This document shows, piece by piece, positions 46,877 through 55,669 of a DNA stretch of 64,000 bases (its first letter is position 1; every line of letters begins with the position of its first letter). The notes beneath the pieces were generated by a model, which worked only from the letters and a program-made list of their open reading frames with translations, was not told the origin of the DNA and did no database searches. The DNA is from Chromatiaceae bacterium (lineage in GTDB: Bacteria; Pseudomonadota; Gammaproteobacteria; Chromatiales; Chromatiaceae), in the NCBI GenBank assembly GCA_024235215.1, contig JACKMU010000001.1, positions 762,439 to 826,438 on the forward strand. The letters are read 5' to 3'. Both the position numbers and the translations under genes were made by a program.

Positions 46877-48145
46877 CTAAATGATCCGTTCAACCCGAAC
46901 CTTTATCACCGAACGAGCGTCCGAGTCGATCACATGGATGCGATACCCCTGCTCTTCGACAGAGTCCCCTGCGCGGGCGATACGCCGCAAGCGGCTGACA
47001 ACAAATCCGCCGATAGTGTGTGCCTCGGTTACCGGGAAGTCGACGTGCAGGGTATCGTTGACCTCGGAAATCGGCATTCTGCCACTCATCACATGCGAGT
47101 TTTCATTCTCATGCTCGATATAGATCCGACGCTTCGGCTGATACTCGTCGAAGTCGTAGCCCACATCTATCTCTCCAACCACCTCTTCGAATACATCTTC
47201 CATGGTGAGAATACCGATGGCTGACCCGAATTCGTCCACCACTACCGCCATATGATCCGGGCGGGCCTGTAGCTGTGGCAACGCGCGGTCAATGGTCTGC
47301 TTGGGAGAGAGATAGAGGGCCGGTTTGATGTAGTTCTCCAGCGGTTGCTCCTCCAGGTCCGGGACCATCAAGTCCCAAGTGCTCAGTGTGAGCACCCCTT
47401 TCACATTGGTGATATTGCTCTGGTAGACCGGCAGCCGATTGTAGCCGTAACTCATTACGGTGCGGATCGCCTCTTTTATGTCACGCGACTGATTGAAACC
47501 GATCACATCGGCAAGCGGAATCATCGCCTCGCCCACTGTGGTATCGCCGAAGCGGATGATTCTGCGAATGCGTTTCTTATCGATTTTCTGAGAGTGAGAA
47601 GTGGAATCCGAGATGTCTAGCAGTACCCGCAGCTCCTCCCGGGTGATGAACATGTTCTGCGGGATCGAGCCACCGCCAACGATTCGCGCAACAAAGCGGG
47701 CAATCCGACTGAATATAAATATGACCGGATAGAACAAATAGGAGAAGAATCGCAGACCGTAGATCAGATAACTTACGAGCGTATCCGCCTTCTGCTGATA
47801 GATGCTCTTGGGTACCACCTCGCCCAATATCAACAGTACCGGCGTCAGCACCAAGATCGAGATGAAGTCGCCGCTCTTACCGTATAGATCGATGAACAGC
47901 AGCGCCCCGAGCGTGGATACGGTGACTGTGGCGATATTGGTGCCTACCAGTGTGGTGCCCAGTATCACATCCGGTTTCCTGAACATTTTCAGCACCAGAC
48001 CCGCGCCCTGATTACCATTTTTCGCCTGATGGCGCAGTTTCAGCTTGTCCGAATTCACCACTGCGATTTCAGAGCCGGAGAAGAAACCCTTCAACAGCAG
48101 AAAAACCAGCATCAGCAACAGCTCTAAACCCAGATTCATTTCCAT
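46877..48145 (-). CDS. CNNM/CorC (HlyC)-type transporter, pair B second gene
   Basis: 422 aa. DUF21 membrane domain (GFFSGSEIAVVNSDKLKLRHQA, LVGTNIATVTVST, LGEVVPKSIYQQ), CBS pair (AMIPLADVIGFN, GVLTLSTWDLM, VVDEFGSAIGILTMEDVFEEVVG) and CorC_HlyC end. Clearly the counterpart of the protein at 36091-37332 (shared SEIxV, KLRHxAKxGxxGAxLxLKM and PKSxxQQ patterns). Its ATG shares its last bases with the stop of the upstream partner gene. Confidence 0.92.
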   Translation of the reverse strand: MEMNLGLELLLMLVFLLLKGFFSGSEIAVVNSDKLKLRHQAKNGNQGAGLVLKMFRKPDVILGTTLVGTNIATVTVSTLGALLFIDLYGKSGDFISILVLTPVLLILGEVVPKSIYQQKADTLVSYLIYGLRFFSYLFYPVIFIFSRIARFVARIVGGGSIPQNMFITREELRVLLDISDSTSHSQKIDKKRIRRIIRFGDTTVGEAMIPLADVIGFNQSRDIKEAIRTVMSYGYNRLPVYQSNITNVKGVLTLSTWDLMVPDLEEQPLENYIKPALYLSPKQTIDRALPQLQARPDHMAVVVDEFGSAIGILTMEDVFEEVVGEIDVGYDFDEYQPKRRIYIEHENENSHVMSGRMPISEVNDTLHVDFPVTEAHTIGGFVVSRLRRIARAGDSVEEQGYRIHVIDSDARSVIKVRVERII

Positions 48146-49659
48146 TACCGCTCACCCCGCTCGCTGGACTGTCTCTCCACCGTCTGGCTATCATTATCCC
48201 CCGGCCCTACCCCGCTTTCTGCCGGGTTGTTCCTCTCCCCTACGGACTCATCAGGCTGCGGCTCTGCTGCCTCGGTCTCTGACTCCTGTTGCGGCAACTG
48301 CGCTCCGCTGCCATCCGGTTCCGGCTCTTCCGGCTTAAAGAGATCGCGGGAACTGATTTTCTGCACCTGGACCTTACTGATGCGCAGCCCCTTCACCTCC
48401 TGGGTGATGAACTCATAGCCGTCGTGGGTCACCTTGTCACCGACCTTGGGCAACCGATCGAATAGTCGGAAGGCGACGCCGCCGATCGTCGCCATGACCG
48501 GGTCTCCGATATCGAAATTGGTCAGATTGTAGAAGTCGGTCAGGCGCATCTCGCCAGGTACGATGTAACTGTTCTCATCCGCGACGTTGTAATACTCCTG
48601 TCCTACCATTCGCCCGGAAATTTCGCCGAAGATGAACTTGACCACATCTTTCATCGTAACGATGCCCAGCACTTCACCATATTCACCCAAAACGATTGCC
48701 ACCCGGGTATTGTGGCGCTGGAAATAGTCGAACATCTCGTCGACCTTCTTGGTGGGCGGTACAAAATGGGCAGGCTTGATGATCGACTCCAGCGTCGTGG
48801 TTGCGATATCCCCCCCACCGCGGATCAGCCTCAGCATATCCTCAGAGTGAAGGAAACCGATGACGTTGTCCCAGTGCCCCTGGAATATGGGAATCCGCGG
48901 ATGTCGGAACTGGCGAAACTGTTCCAGCAATTCCGGAACGGAGAGGCTGGCGTCGAGGAAGTTGATGCGCGGACTGGGCGTCATGATACGCGAGATATCG
49001 GTCTCGGACGCCTCCAGCACGTTGTCGATCAGCACCCGCTCGGTGGCGTCTATCACCCCGGTCTGTTCGCTCTCCTCGAGCAGCGTCTTCAGTTCGTCCG
49101 CATGCAGGATGTTCTGTCGGCTCACCGCATCTCCGACGACGAAGGTGGTGATACGGTCCGCCACCACCCGCACCCCTTCGCGCAGCGGGGTGATCAGCGT
49201 TATCCAGCGCGGGAGAATCTTCGCGCTCAGTCCGGTGGAGAACTTGACCGGAAAGTTGACCGCAATGGTTTTCGGGGTTACCTCGCCGATCAGCAGCAAA
49301 AGCGGGACCATGACCAGGATATTGATCCAGCCGACATCCTGGTTGCCGAACAGCAGCAACAAGATACCGGTCATGTTGACCGCGGAGGCGATATTGACCA
49401 GTTCGTTTCCGCACAGAATGGAGATGATCAGCCGGCGCGGCTCATCCAGCATCGCATGAATACTTTCCGAATACTTGTTGCGTGACTGCCTCAGTTTCTG
49501 CAGGTCGATACGACTCAGAGAAAAGAGGGCCGTTTCCGAACCGGAAAAAACCGCAGATGAAGCGAGCAGGACTATCTGGAGAACTATCCGCAGCGCGAGT
49601 TCCCAGTTGACCGCACCGAACCCCATCGCGTCATAAAGCGAGGCTAAGGACTCCATCAC
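48145..49659 (-). CDS. CNNM/CorC (HlyC)-type transporter, pair B first gene
   Basis: 504 aa, longer than its family because of a C-terminal tail rich in Glu, Pro, Gln and Ser (from about 435). DUF21 (AVFSGSETALFSLSRIDLQKLRQS, EPRRLIISILCGNELVNIASA, LIGEVTPKTIAV), CBS pair (IMTPSPRINFLD, GFLHSEDMLRL, VLGEYGEVLGIVTMKDVV) and CorC_HlyC. Corresponds to the first gene of pair A. Divergent from pstS with a 303-bp shared upstream region. Confidence 0.92.
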   Translation of the reverse strand: MMESLASLYDAMGFGAVNWELALRIVLQIVLLASSAVFSGSETALFSLSRIDLQKLRQSRNKYSESIHAMLDEPRRLIISILCGNELVNIASAVNMTGILLLLFGNQDVGWINILVMVPLLLLIGEVTPKTIAVNFPVKFSTGLSAKILPRWITLITPLREGVRVVADRITTFVVGDAVSRQNILHADELKTLLEESEQTGVIDATERVLIDNVLEASETDISRIMTPSPRINFLDASLSVPELLEQFRQFRHPRIPIFQGHWDNVIGFLHSEDMLRLIRGGGDIATTTLESIIKPAHFVPPTKKVDEMFDYFQRHNTRVAIVLGEYGEVLGIVTMKDVVKFIFGEISGRMVGQEYYNVADENSYIVPGEMRLTDFYNLTNFDIGDPVMATIGGVAFRLFDRLPKVGDKVTHDGYEFITQEVKGLRISKVQVQKISSRDLFKPEEPEPDGSGAQLPQQESETEAAEPQPDESVGERNNPAESGVGPGDNDSQTVERQSSERGER

Positions 49660-49962
49660 GCGTCTCCTTCAGTCAGTGCTAAAGCGGAATCGACCTTGGC
49701 GTTTTCGGAAAAACTGAACCAACACCATAACCTGAAAAGTATACCAACTTCTCCTTTTCGATTCACATGATGTAACACTATATTTTCCCGTATCGTTCGG
49801 AATAGATCGATGCACATGAGCCAGGAAGATTCAGGTTAAGGGTAATCCAGTTGTAATTGATGAGAAATTCGTGCGTCACATTGCTCGTCTATATTGGTTC
49901 ATGAAACCAAAATGAAATGAAAATCAATCAATTACACTACTGAAAAACAATAGGAGTCAGCA
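49660..49962. other. Divergent regulatory region between CNNM pair B and pstS
   Basis: 303 bp containing the Pho-box promoter of the pst operon. A second element, TTCACATgatgTAACAC (near 49762), resembles a partial repeat on the opposite side and might serve the CNNM pair. Confidence 0.5.
49840..49895 (+). promoter_or_regulatory. Pho box and -10 of the pst operon
   Basis: Four heptamers at an exact 11-bp period: GGGTAAT 49840, TTGTAAT 49851, GAGAAAT 49862, GCGTCAC 49873. Ten bp after the last lies TATATT (49890-49895), a 5/6 match to -10. This is the known PhoB-promoter geometry and lies 68 bp before the pstS start codon. Confidence 0.75.
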
Positions 49963-50868
49963 ATGAGTATTAAGCGTCTGCTTGGATCCACCATCGCCGC
50001 TACCATCGTACTGGCCTGCCAGAACAGTTTTGCGGATACCCGCACCATCATACAGAACAAAGGATCCGACACGCTGTTGACTGTCGCCCAGGCTTGGGCC
50101 GAAGCCTATCCAGCCGTCAACCCAAACGTATCGGTAGCCATATCCGGCGGCGGCTCGGGAACCGGGATCGCTGCGATGATCAACGGCACCGTGGATATCG
50201 CCAACGCCAGCCGCAGCATGAAGGACAAGGAGATCGAGAAGGCCAAGAGCATGGGCCATAACCCGGTCGAACACATTGTCGGTTACGATGCGCTGGCTGT
50301 TTTTGTGCATAAGGAGAATCCGGTCACTTCACTCAGTCTCGACCAACTGGCGCAGATCTTCGGACGTCAGGGCAGGATCACCAAGTGGTCCGACCTGGGG
50401 GTCAAGGTCCCCAACTGCAGCAGTGACAAGATCGTGGTCGTCAGCCGGCAGAACAACTCCGGCACCTACGCCTACTTCAAAGAGGCAGTGCTTCAAGAGG
50501 CTGCAAAGAAAGATTTGCTACCCAAGGGCTCGTTCCGCCAGGGAACACTCGACATGCACGGCTCCAAGGATGTGGTCGACCTGATCGAGAAGACTCCGTG
50601 TGCCATTGGTTACAGCGGACTCGCTTACGCTACGGATCACGTCGTCCTGATCTGTGTCGCCACAGAGAATGGCGGTGACTGTGTCAGCCCCAGCGTGGCG
50701 ACTGCGAGCGATCGCAGCTATCCGATCGCCCGGCCGCTGTTCATGTACACCAGCGGTACGCCGCAAGGCGAAATCAAGGGTTACATGGACTGGATCCTGA
50801 GTGACGCCGGCCAGTGCATCCTGCTCGGCAAAGGCTACGCGCCGGTACGTGCGGTCAACTGCAACTGA
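49963..50868 (+). CDS. pstS: Phosphate-binding periplasmic protein PstS
   Basis: 301 aa. Signal peptide (SIKRLLGSTIAATIVLACQNSFA, cleaved near residue 25), then a PBP2 fold of the PstS family: NKGSDTLL, ISGGGSGTGIAAMINGTVDIANASRSM and SRQNNSGTYAYF, which together form the phosphate site (Ser, Asp, Arg, Thr). ATG 49963 follows ATAGGAGTCAGCA. First gene of the pst operon; a stem-loop after it probably lets pstS be made in excess. Confidence 0.95.
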   Translation: MSIKRLLGSTIAATIVLACQNSFADTRTIIQNKGSDTLLTVAQAWAEAYPAVNPNVSVAISGGGSGTGIAAMINGTVDIANASRSMKDKEIEKAKSMGHNPVEHIVGYDALAVFVHKENPVTSLSLDQLAQIFGRQGRITKWSDLGVKVPNCSSDKIVVVSRQNNSGTYAYFKEAVLQEAAKKDLLPKGSFRQGTLDMHGSKDVVDLIEKTPCAIGYSGLAYATDHVVLICVATENGGDCVSPSVATASDRSYPIARPLFMYTSGTPQGEIKGYMDWILSDAGQCILLGKGYAPVRAVNCN

Positions 50869-50879
50869 TACCACGCTGG

Positions 50880-50902
50880 CCGGGGGCTGGACCCGCCCCC
50901 GG
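50880..50902 (+). terminator. Intercistronic stem-loop between pstS and phoU
   Basis: CCGGGGGC / GCCCCCGG with a 7-nt loop, 11 bp after the pstS stop and without a T-tract. Probably attenuates or stabilises the transcript so that PstS exceeds the membrane components. Confidence 0.65.
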
Positions 50903-50959
50903 CTCAGCTGTGCCTTGTACCCAAGGCTTCCCTACCGACAGAAAAATAAAGAGGCCCCG

Positions 50960-52036
50960 ATGACCCACCTTGAACAACGTCTGAACAAAGACCTGGAAAA
51001 CATCCGCACGAAGGTGGCTGAGCAGGCTGTTCTGGTCGAAACCGCACTCCGCGATGCGGTGCAGTCGTTCCAGACCGGTAATCACAAGCTCGCCCACACG
51101 ACTGTGCTCCGGGATCACCTGGTAAACCGCAATATGCGCATGATCGACCGGCTGTGCCACAGCTTTATCGCGGTCCATCTCCCGAGTGCCGGACATTTAC
51201 GGCTGATCTCGTCAGTGATCCGGGTCAGTATCGAACTCGAACGTATCGGTGACTACGCGGTCACCATCGCACGCGAGGCGGTGCAGCTGTCCGCACTGCC
51301 AGGAAGCGAGATGGCGCGTGAGGTGGAACGTCTGGCTGGTGAAACCTTCTTGATGCTTAAACAGTCATGTAGGGCGTTCAACGAACTCAATGCCGAAATC
51401 GCCCGCAGCACCATGCTGATTTCTGATCAGATGGAGCATAACCTGGATCTGGTGTACGCCCATATGATGTCCAAGGACGATTCCCGCCAGATCAAAGATA
51501 CCTTCGCCACCTTTGTCGTTTTCACTCAGCTGAAACGTGCAGCGGACCAGTCCAAAAATATCTGCGAAGAGACGGTATTCGCTGCCACCGGCAGTCAGAA
51601 GGCGCCCAAGATTTACAATATTCTGTTCGTGGACAAGAACAATAGCGTACTGAGCCAGATGGCGGAGGCGATCGCCCGCAACAATTTCCCGAAGAGTGGC
51701 TGTTACAGCAGCGCCGGAAAGAACCCGGCCAAGGACATTAACCCCGGGCTGCGCCAGTTCCTCGAGATGCGCCTGAACCGGTTCGAGGGCCGCACCACAG
51801 CCATTACCGACATAACAGAGCAGAAGCTTGCAGAGCAGACGGTGGTTGTCAGTCTGGAAGGACCGATCAAGGCGTATTTCCCTATCCTCCCGTTTCACAC
51901 CGCTGCGCTGGAGTGGGATATTGCAGGTGCCGAATCAGACACCTTGAGCGAAACGGAGTTCGAGTCCCTCTACCGGGAGATCGCACCGCGCATCAACGAT
52001 CTGATGCAGACGCTGCGTGGCGACGAGGCGAACTGA
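50960..52036 (+). CDS. phoU: PhoU fused to a degenerate low-molecular-weight phosphatase domain
   Basis: 358 aa, versus about 220-240 for ordinary PhoU. Residues 1-210 are PhoU repeats (ETALRDAVQSFQTGN, VSIELERIGDYAVTIAREA, FVVFTQLKRAADQSKNICEE), the negative regulator linking Pst to PhoR. Residues 216-350 look like a low-molecular-weight phosphatase/ArsC fold: ILFVDKNNSVLSQMAEA stands where family members have VCxxNxxRSxMAEA. Catalytic Cys is Asp225 and the P-loop Arg is Leu231, so no phosphatase activity is expected; phosphate or phosphoprotein sensing is possible. ATG 50960, after GAGGCCCC. It lies between pstS and pstC instead of at the end of the operon. Confidence 0.88.
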   Translation: MTHLEQRLNKDLENIRTKVAEQAVLVETALRDAVQSFQTGNHKLAHTTVLRDHLVNRNMRMIDRLCHSFIAVHLPSAGHLRLISSVIRVSIELERIGDYAVTIAREAVQLSALPGSEMAREVERLAGETFLMLKQSCRAFNELNAEIARSTMLISDQMEHNLDLVYAHMMSKDDSRQIKDTFATFVVFTQLKRAADQSKNICEETVFAATGSQKAPKIYNILFVDKNNSVLSQMAEAIARNNFPKSGCYSSAGKNPAKDINPGLRQFLEMRLNRFEGRTTAITDITEQKLAEQTVVVSLEGPIKAYFPILPFHTAALEWDIAGAESDTLSETEFESLYREIAPRINDLMQTLRGDEAN

Positions 52037-52037
52037 G

Positions 52038-52970
52038 ATGGCAAACGGACAGACACTGGTTTCCGCTCCCCCTATCTCTTTCGATCAGCGTGACCGGGAC
52101 TGGTATATCGACAAGGTGGTTCAGGCGCTGGTTTTTCTCGGAGGCATCTCAGCCATCGTCTTCATCATCGGCATCTTCGTCTTCGTCACCGCGCAGGGGT
52201 TCGGTTTTCTGCTGAACGATTTCAGCTTTTCCGAATTTTTTCTATCCCAATGGTGGGAACCGACGGACGAAGACGAACCGACCTACGGTATTCTGGCACT
52301 GATGGCCGGCACTGCCAGTGTGACTGGCCTGGCGATGCTGGTGGCCATCCCCTTCTCGCTCGGCGCCTCGATCTATATAGCCGAATTCGCCACCGGGCGT
52401 AAACGGGAGTTTCTCAAGGTACTGGTGGAGCTGCTGGCAGCGATACCTTCGGTGGTATGGGGTTTCATTGGACTGTCGATCATGAACCCGTTGATCATCG
52501 AGCTGTTCGATGTACCGGTCGGCCTGAATGTACTCAACGCCGGCATCATTCTGGGACTCATGGCGGCGCCCATCATGACCTCGATCGCTGAGGATGCGTT
52601 GAAGGCGGTTCCTGACCGTTACCGTGAAGCGGCGGAGGCGCTGGGCGCCACCCGCTGGCAGGTGATATATAAAACCGTACTGCCCGCTGCCAAAAACGGT
52701 CTGCTGGGGGCCGTGCTGCTCGGGGTCGGACGCGGTTTCGGTGAAACCATGGCAGTACTCATGGCCACCGGTCATGCAATCAATATTCCGCACAGCGTGT
52801 TCGATTCGGTACGCGCGCTGACCGCCACCATCGCCGCGGAACTGGGAGAGACCGCTGTAGGCGACCCCCATTACCAGGCACTGTTTACCATTGGCATATT
52901 CCTGTTTCTGGTCACCTTCCTGATCAACCTTTGCGCAGACCTGGTGGTTCGCGGTGTGCGTAATCAGTAA
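52038..52970 (+). CDS. pstC: Phosphate ABC transporter permease PstC
   Basis: 310 aa with six membrane segments. Conserved YIAEFATGRKREFLKVLVELLAAIPSVVWGFIGL (split 110-145) and the EAA loop EAAEALGATRWQVIYKTVLPAA that docks to the ATPase. GFGETMAVLMATGH also matches. ATG 52038 follows the phoU TGA by one base. Confidence 0.95.
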   Translation: MANGQTLVSAPPISFDQRDRDWYIDKVVQALVFLGGISAIVFIIGIFVFVTAQGFGFLLNDFSFSEFFLSQWWEPTDEDEPTYGILALMAGTASVTGLAMLVAIPFSLGASIYIAEFATGRKREFLKVLVELLAAIPSVVWGFIGLSIMNPLIIELFDVPVGLNVLNAGIILGLMAAPIMTSIAEDALKAVPDRYREAAEALGATRWQVIYKTVLPAAKNGLLGAVLLGVGRGFGETMAVLMATGHAINIPHSVFDSVRALTATIAAELGETAVGDPHYQALFTIGIFLFLVTFLINLCADLVVRGVRNQ

Positions 52971-53015
52971 TCGGTTGCCGCCAACGGATAACGAATTTTC
53001 AACGAGAGTCAAGCG

Positions 53016-53891
53016 ATGGAAATATTTGCCCAATCCCCTCTGAACACCAGAAACAAGCGGATCGAGGGGTTGTTTCGTACCCTGTTCATGCTGATGACGC
53101 TGCTGTTGGTCCTACCTGTATTGATCATCCTCGGCATGCTGGTGATCAAAGGGAGCCCGGTCATCTCGATCGACTTCCTTTTTACCCACCCCACGGACGG
53201 TATGACTGCCGGTGGTATCTTCCCCGCCCTGCTCGGGACCGTCTGGCTGGTGACGGTCGCACTGCTGGTGTCGGTACCGTTAGGAATCGCAGCCGCCGTC
53301 TATCTGAGTGAATACGCTATGGAGAACTGGTTCACCCGAACCATCAACCTGGCCATCATCAACCTGGCCGGCGTACCCTCGATCGTGCACGCACTATTCG
53401 GTGTAGGCGCATTCGTCATCTTCTTCGGTTTCGGCACCAGTATTCTTTCCGCCAGCCTGACGCTGGCAATCATGACCCTGCCGGTGGTGATCGTCTCCAC
53501 CCGTGAATCCCTGCAGGCGGTACCAGAGGCGTTTCGTGAGGCCTGCTGGAACATGGGTGCCACCCGTTGGCAGACCATCCGGCGGGTCGTGTTGCCAAAC
53601 GCAGTGAGTGGAATCCTGACCGGCGTCATTCTCGAGGTCTCACGAACCACCGGAGAGACAGCGCCGATCATGTTCACCGGTGCGGTCTTTTTCCTGCCCT
53701 TTCTCCCGCAGGGGGTATTCGATCAGACCATGGCCATGTCACTTCACCTGTTCGTCGTGGCAACCCAGGTGCCAAATGTTCCTGAGGCGCTGCCCTACGG
53801 CGTTGCGCTGGTTTTGATCGCAATGGTACTGCTGATGAACAGCACCTCAATTGCCTTCCGCATGTACCTGAGGGGTAAGAAGAAATGGTAA
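53016..53891 (+). CDS. pstA: Phosphate ABC transporter permease PstA
   Basis: 291 aa, six membrane segments. Motifs: SIDFLFTHPTDGMTAGGI, INLAGVPSIVHALFGVGAFV, the coupling loop REACWNMGATRWQTIRRVVLP and SRTTGETAPIMFTGA. ATG 53016 after GAGAGTCAAGC. Its last seven bases overlap pstB1. Confidence 0.95.
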   Translation: MEIFAQSPLNTRNKRIEGLFRTLFMLMTLLLVLPVLIILGMLVIKGSPVISIDFLFTHPTDGMTAGGIFPALLGTVWLVTVALLVSVPLGIAAAVYLSEYAMENWFTRTINLAIINLAGVPSIVHALFGVGAFVIFFGFGTSILSASLTLAIMTLPVVIVSTRESLQAVPEAFREACWNMGATRWQTIRRVVLPNAVSGILTGVILEVSRTTGETAPIMFTGAVFFLPFLPQGVFDQTMAMSLHLFVVATQVPNVPEALPYGVALVLIAMVLLMNSTSIAFRMYLRGKKKW

Positions 53892-54718
53892 GCAACCCAG
53901 CAAAGATCAGCAGCCGGCCCCTGAACCAGACTGCGGAAAACAAACAGACTTCACCAGCGGAGATCATGCCAAAGCTGAAAGTCTCCAAGCTCTCCATCAG
54001 CTATGGCGGCACCCGGATACTCGAAGATATCAATCTGCACGTCATGCCCAACGAGATATTCGGCATCATCGGCCCGGCTAATGCCGGTAAGACTTCGTTT
54101 TTGAAAGTGCTCAACCGAATGGACACGTTCAATCCCAGTATGTCTTTCGAAGGTGATATCGAATTCAATGGCTTGAACACGCGCAACCTGCGCAACTACT
54201 ACGCACTACGCAGCCGTATTGGTGTGGTATTCCCACTGCCGGTCGGGCTGCCGCTGACCATCTACGAAAATGTCGCTCTCTCCCCGCGGCTCAGGGGATT
54301 AAACAACCGGGCGGACCTCGACATTATCGTCGAACGCTGTTTGATGCGGGCTGCGCTTTGGGATGAAGTCAAGGATCGGCTCAATTCACTGGGCAGTCTG
54401 CTCTCCGGCGGACAGCAACAGCGACTGACCATCGCCCGGGCACTGTCACAAGAGCCCGAACTGCTGATGCTGGATGAGTTCTCGATTGCGGTGGACCCTG
54501 TCACCACGATGCGCATCGAGGATGTGCTCAGGGAGTTAAAAACCGAGATGACCATCATCCTGGTAACCAACCTGGTACAGCAGGCGCGACGCCTGGCCGG
54601 ACGTACCGCATTTTTCCTCGATGGACGGTGCATGGAGGTTGGCGATACCGAAGAGATGTTCAATGGCAAAGTCGCGAACCAGAAAACCATCGATTACATC
54701 GAAGGCCGGTTTGGGTGA
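53885..54718 (+). CDS. pstB: PstB-like ATPase 1 (degenerate Q- and H-loops, intact signature)
   Basis: 277 aa. Walker A GPANAGKT (63-70), Walker B LLMLDE (193-198) and the ABC signature LSGGQ (173-177) are intact. Two catalytic-cycle residues are changed: the Q-loop, VFQKPNPF in ordinary PstB, reads VFPLPVGLP (Pro117 for Gln), and the switch His in VTHNMQQA is Asn229 (VTNLVQQA). Alone it should hydrolyse ATP poorly. Its features complement those of the second PstB encoded next. ATG 53885 lies inside pstA; a later ATG (codon 28) is also possible. Confidence 0.9.
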   Translation: MVSNPAKISSRPLNQTAENKQTSPAEIMPKLKVSKLSISYGGTRILEDINLHVMPNEIFGIIGPANAGKTSFLKVLNRMDTFNPSMSFEGDIEFNGLNTRNLRNYYALRSRIGVVFPLPVGLPLTIYENVALSPRLRGLNNRADLDIIVERCLMRAALWDEVKDRLNSLGSLLSGGQQQRLTIARALSQEPELLMLDEFSIAVDPVTTMRIEDVLRELKTEMTIILVTNLVQQARRLAGRTAFFLDGRCMEVGDTEEMFNGKVANQKTIDYIEGRFG

Positions 54719-54764
54719 GCGCTAGAAATGTAATTCATTCAACTGCAAATAAAGTACAAAACCA

Positions 54765-55568
54765 ATGAGCACAGCAACCGCAACCCAACCCGAAAGCGCA
54801 TCCCCCAGATTTGCGATTCAAACAAGTATGCTCGACCTTTGGTATGGCACCTTTCAAGCCTTGTTCAAGGTCAATCTATCGATCAAGCGGGGCATGATAA
54901 CCTCACTGATCGGTCCCTCCGGCTGCGGCAAATCGACCTTTTTGCGCAGCGTCAACCGTATCAATGAACGGCTCGGTTATGTACGCATTGAAGGCACCGT
55001 CAATGTATTCGACAAGAATATCTACGACGAAGACGTGGAACTGGTCCAGCTGCGCAAACAGGTGGGCATGGTATTTCAACGGCCCAATCCCCTGCCCGCG
55101 AGTATTCGCGAGAACATTCTCTACGGCTACAAACTACACACCAGAAGTCATCTGGGTTCACGCAGCAGGCAGGACGAAATCGTTGAAGAGGCGCTGACGC
55201 AGGTGCTGCTATGGGACAAGGTGAAGGATCGATTGCATGTAAAGGCCACCCAACTCTCTCTGGAAGAGCAGCAGAAACTCTGCATCGCACGACTGCTGCC
55301 CGTACAGCCGCAGATCCTGCTGATGGACGAGCCCTGTTCGGCACTGGATCCAAAGGGCACCGAAGCGGTTGAGGAGTTGATCTGGGAACTGGCCGGAAAA
55401 TATACCATCCTGATCGTCACTCACAACATGGCGCAGGCACGCCGTGCCAGTGAAGAGTGTATTTTCATGCTGATGGGCAAAGTAGTTGAACACAGTGCCA
55501 CCGAGCAGTTGTTCGTCACACCAAGAACAAAAGAGACAGCGGACTATATTGAAGGACGCTATGGTTAG
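54765..55568 (+). CDS. pstB: PstB-like ATPase 2 (degenerate signature, intact Walker/Q/H)
   Basis: 267 aa. Walker A GPSGCGKST (50-58), Q-loop VFQRPNPLP (Gln105), Walker B LLMDEP (185-190) and switch VTHNM (His220) are canonical. The ABC signature LSGGQQQR is replaced by LSLEEQQK (164-171). With the other PstB it would form a heterodimer having one complete site (this Walker A/B/Q/H plus PstB1's LSGGQ) and one degenerate site. Ends with the PstB-typical ADYIEGRYG. Confidence 0.92.
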   Translation: MSTATATQPESASPRFAIQTSMLDLWYGTFQALFKVNLSIKRGMITSLIGPSGCGKSTFLRSVNRINERLGYVRIEGTVNVFDKNIYDEDVELVQLRKQVGMVFQRPNPLPASIRENILYGYKLHTRSHLGSRSRQDEIVEEALTQVLLWDKVKDRLHVKATQLSLEEQQKLCIARLLPVQPQILLMDEPCSALDPKGTEAVEELIWELAGKYTILIVTHNMAQARRASEECIFMLMGKVVEHSATEQLFVTPRTKETADYIEGRYG

Positions 55569-55669
55569 AGACCGGATCGCACTCCCTGCCGGGTCCTGAT
55601 CAGTTTGTACTGACAGGCATTTTGCAATTTAATGGGCCACCAATTTACGGTCAATAAGAGGTTTCACAG

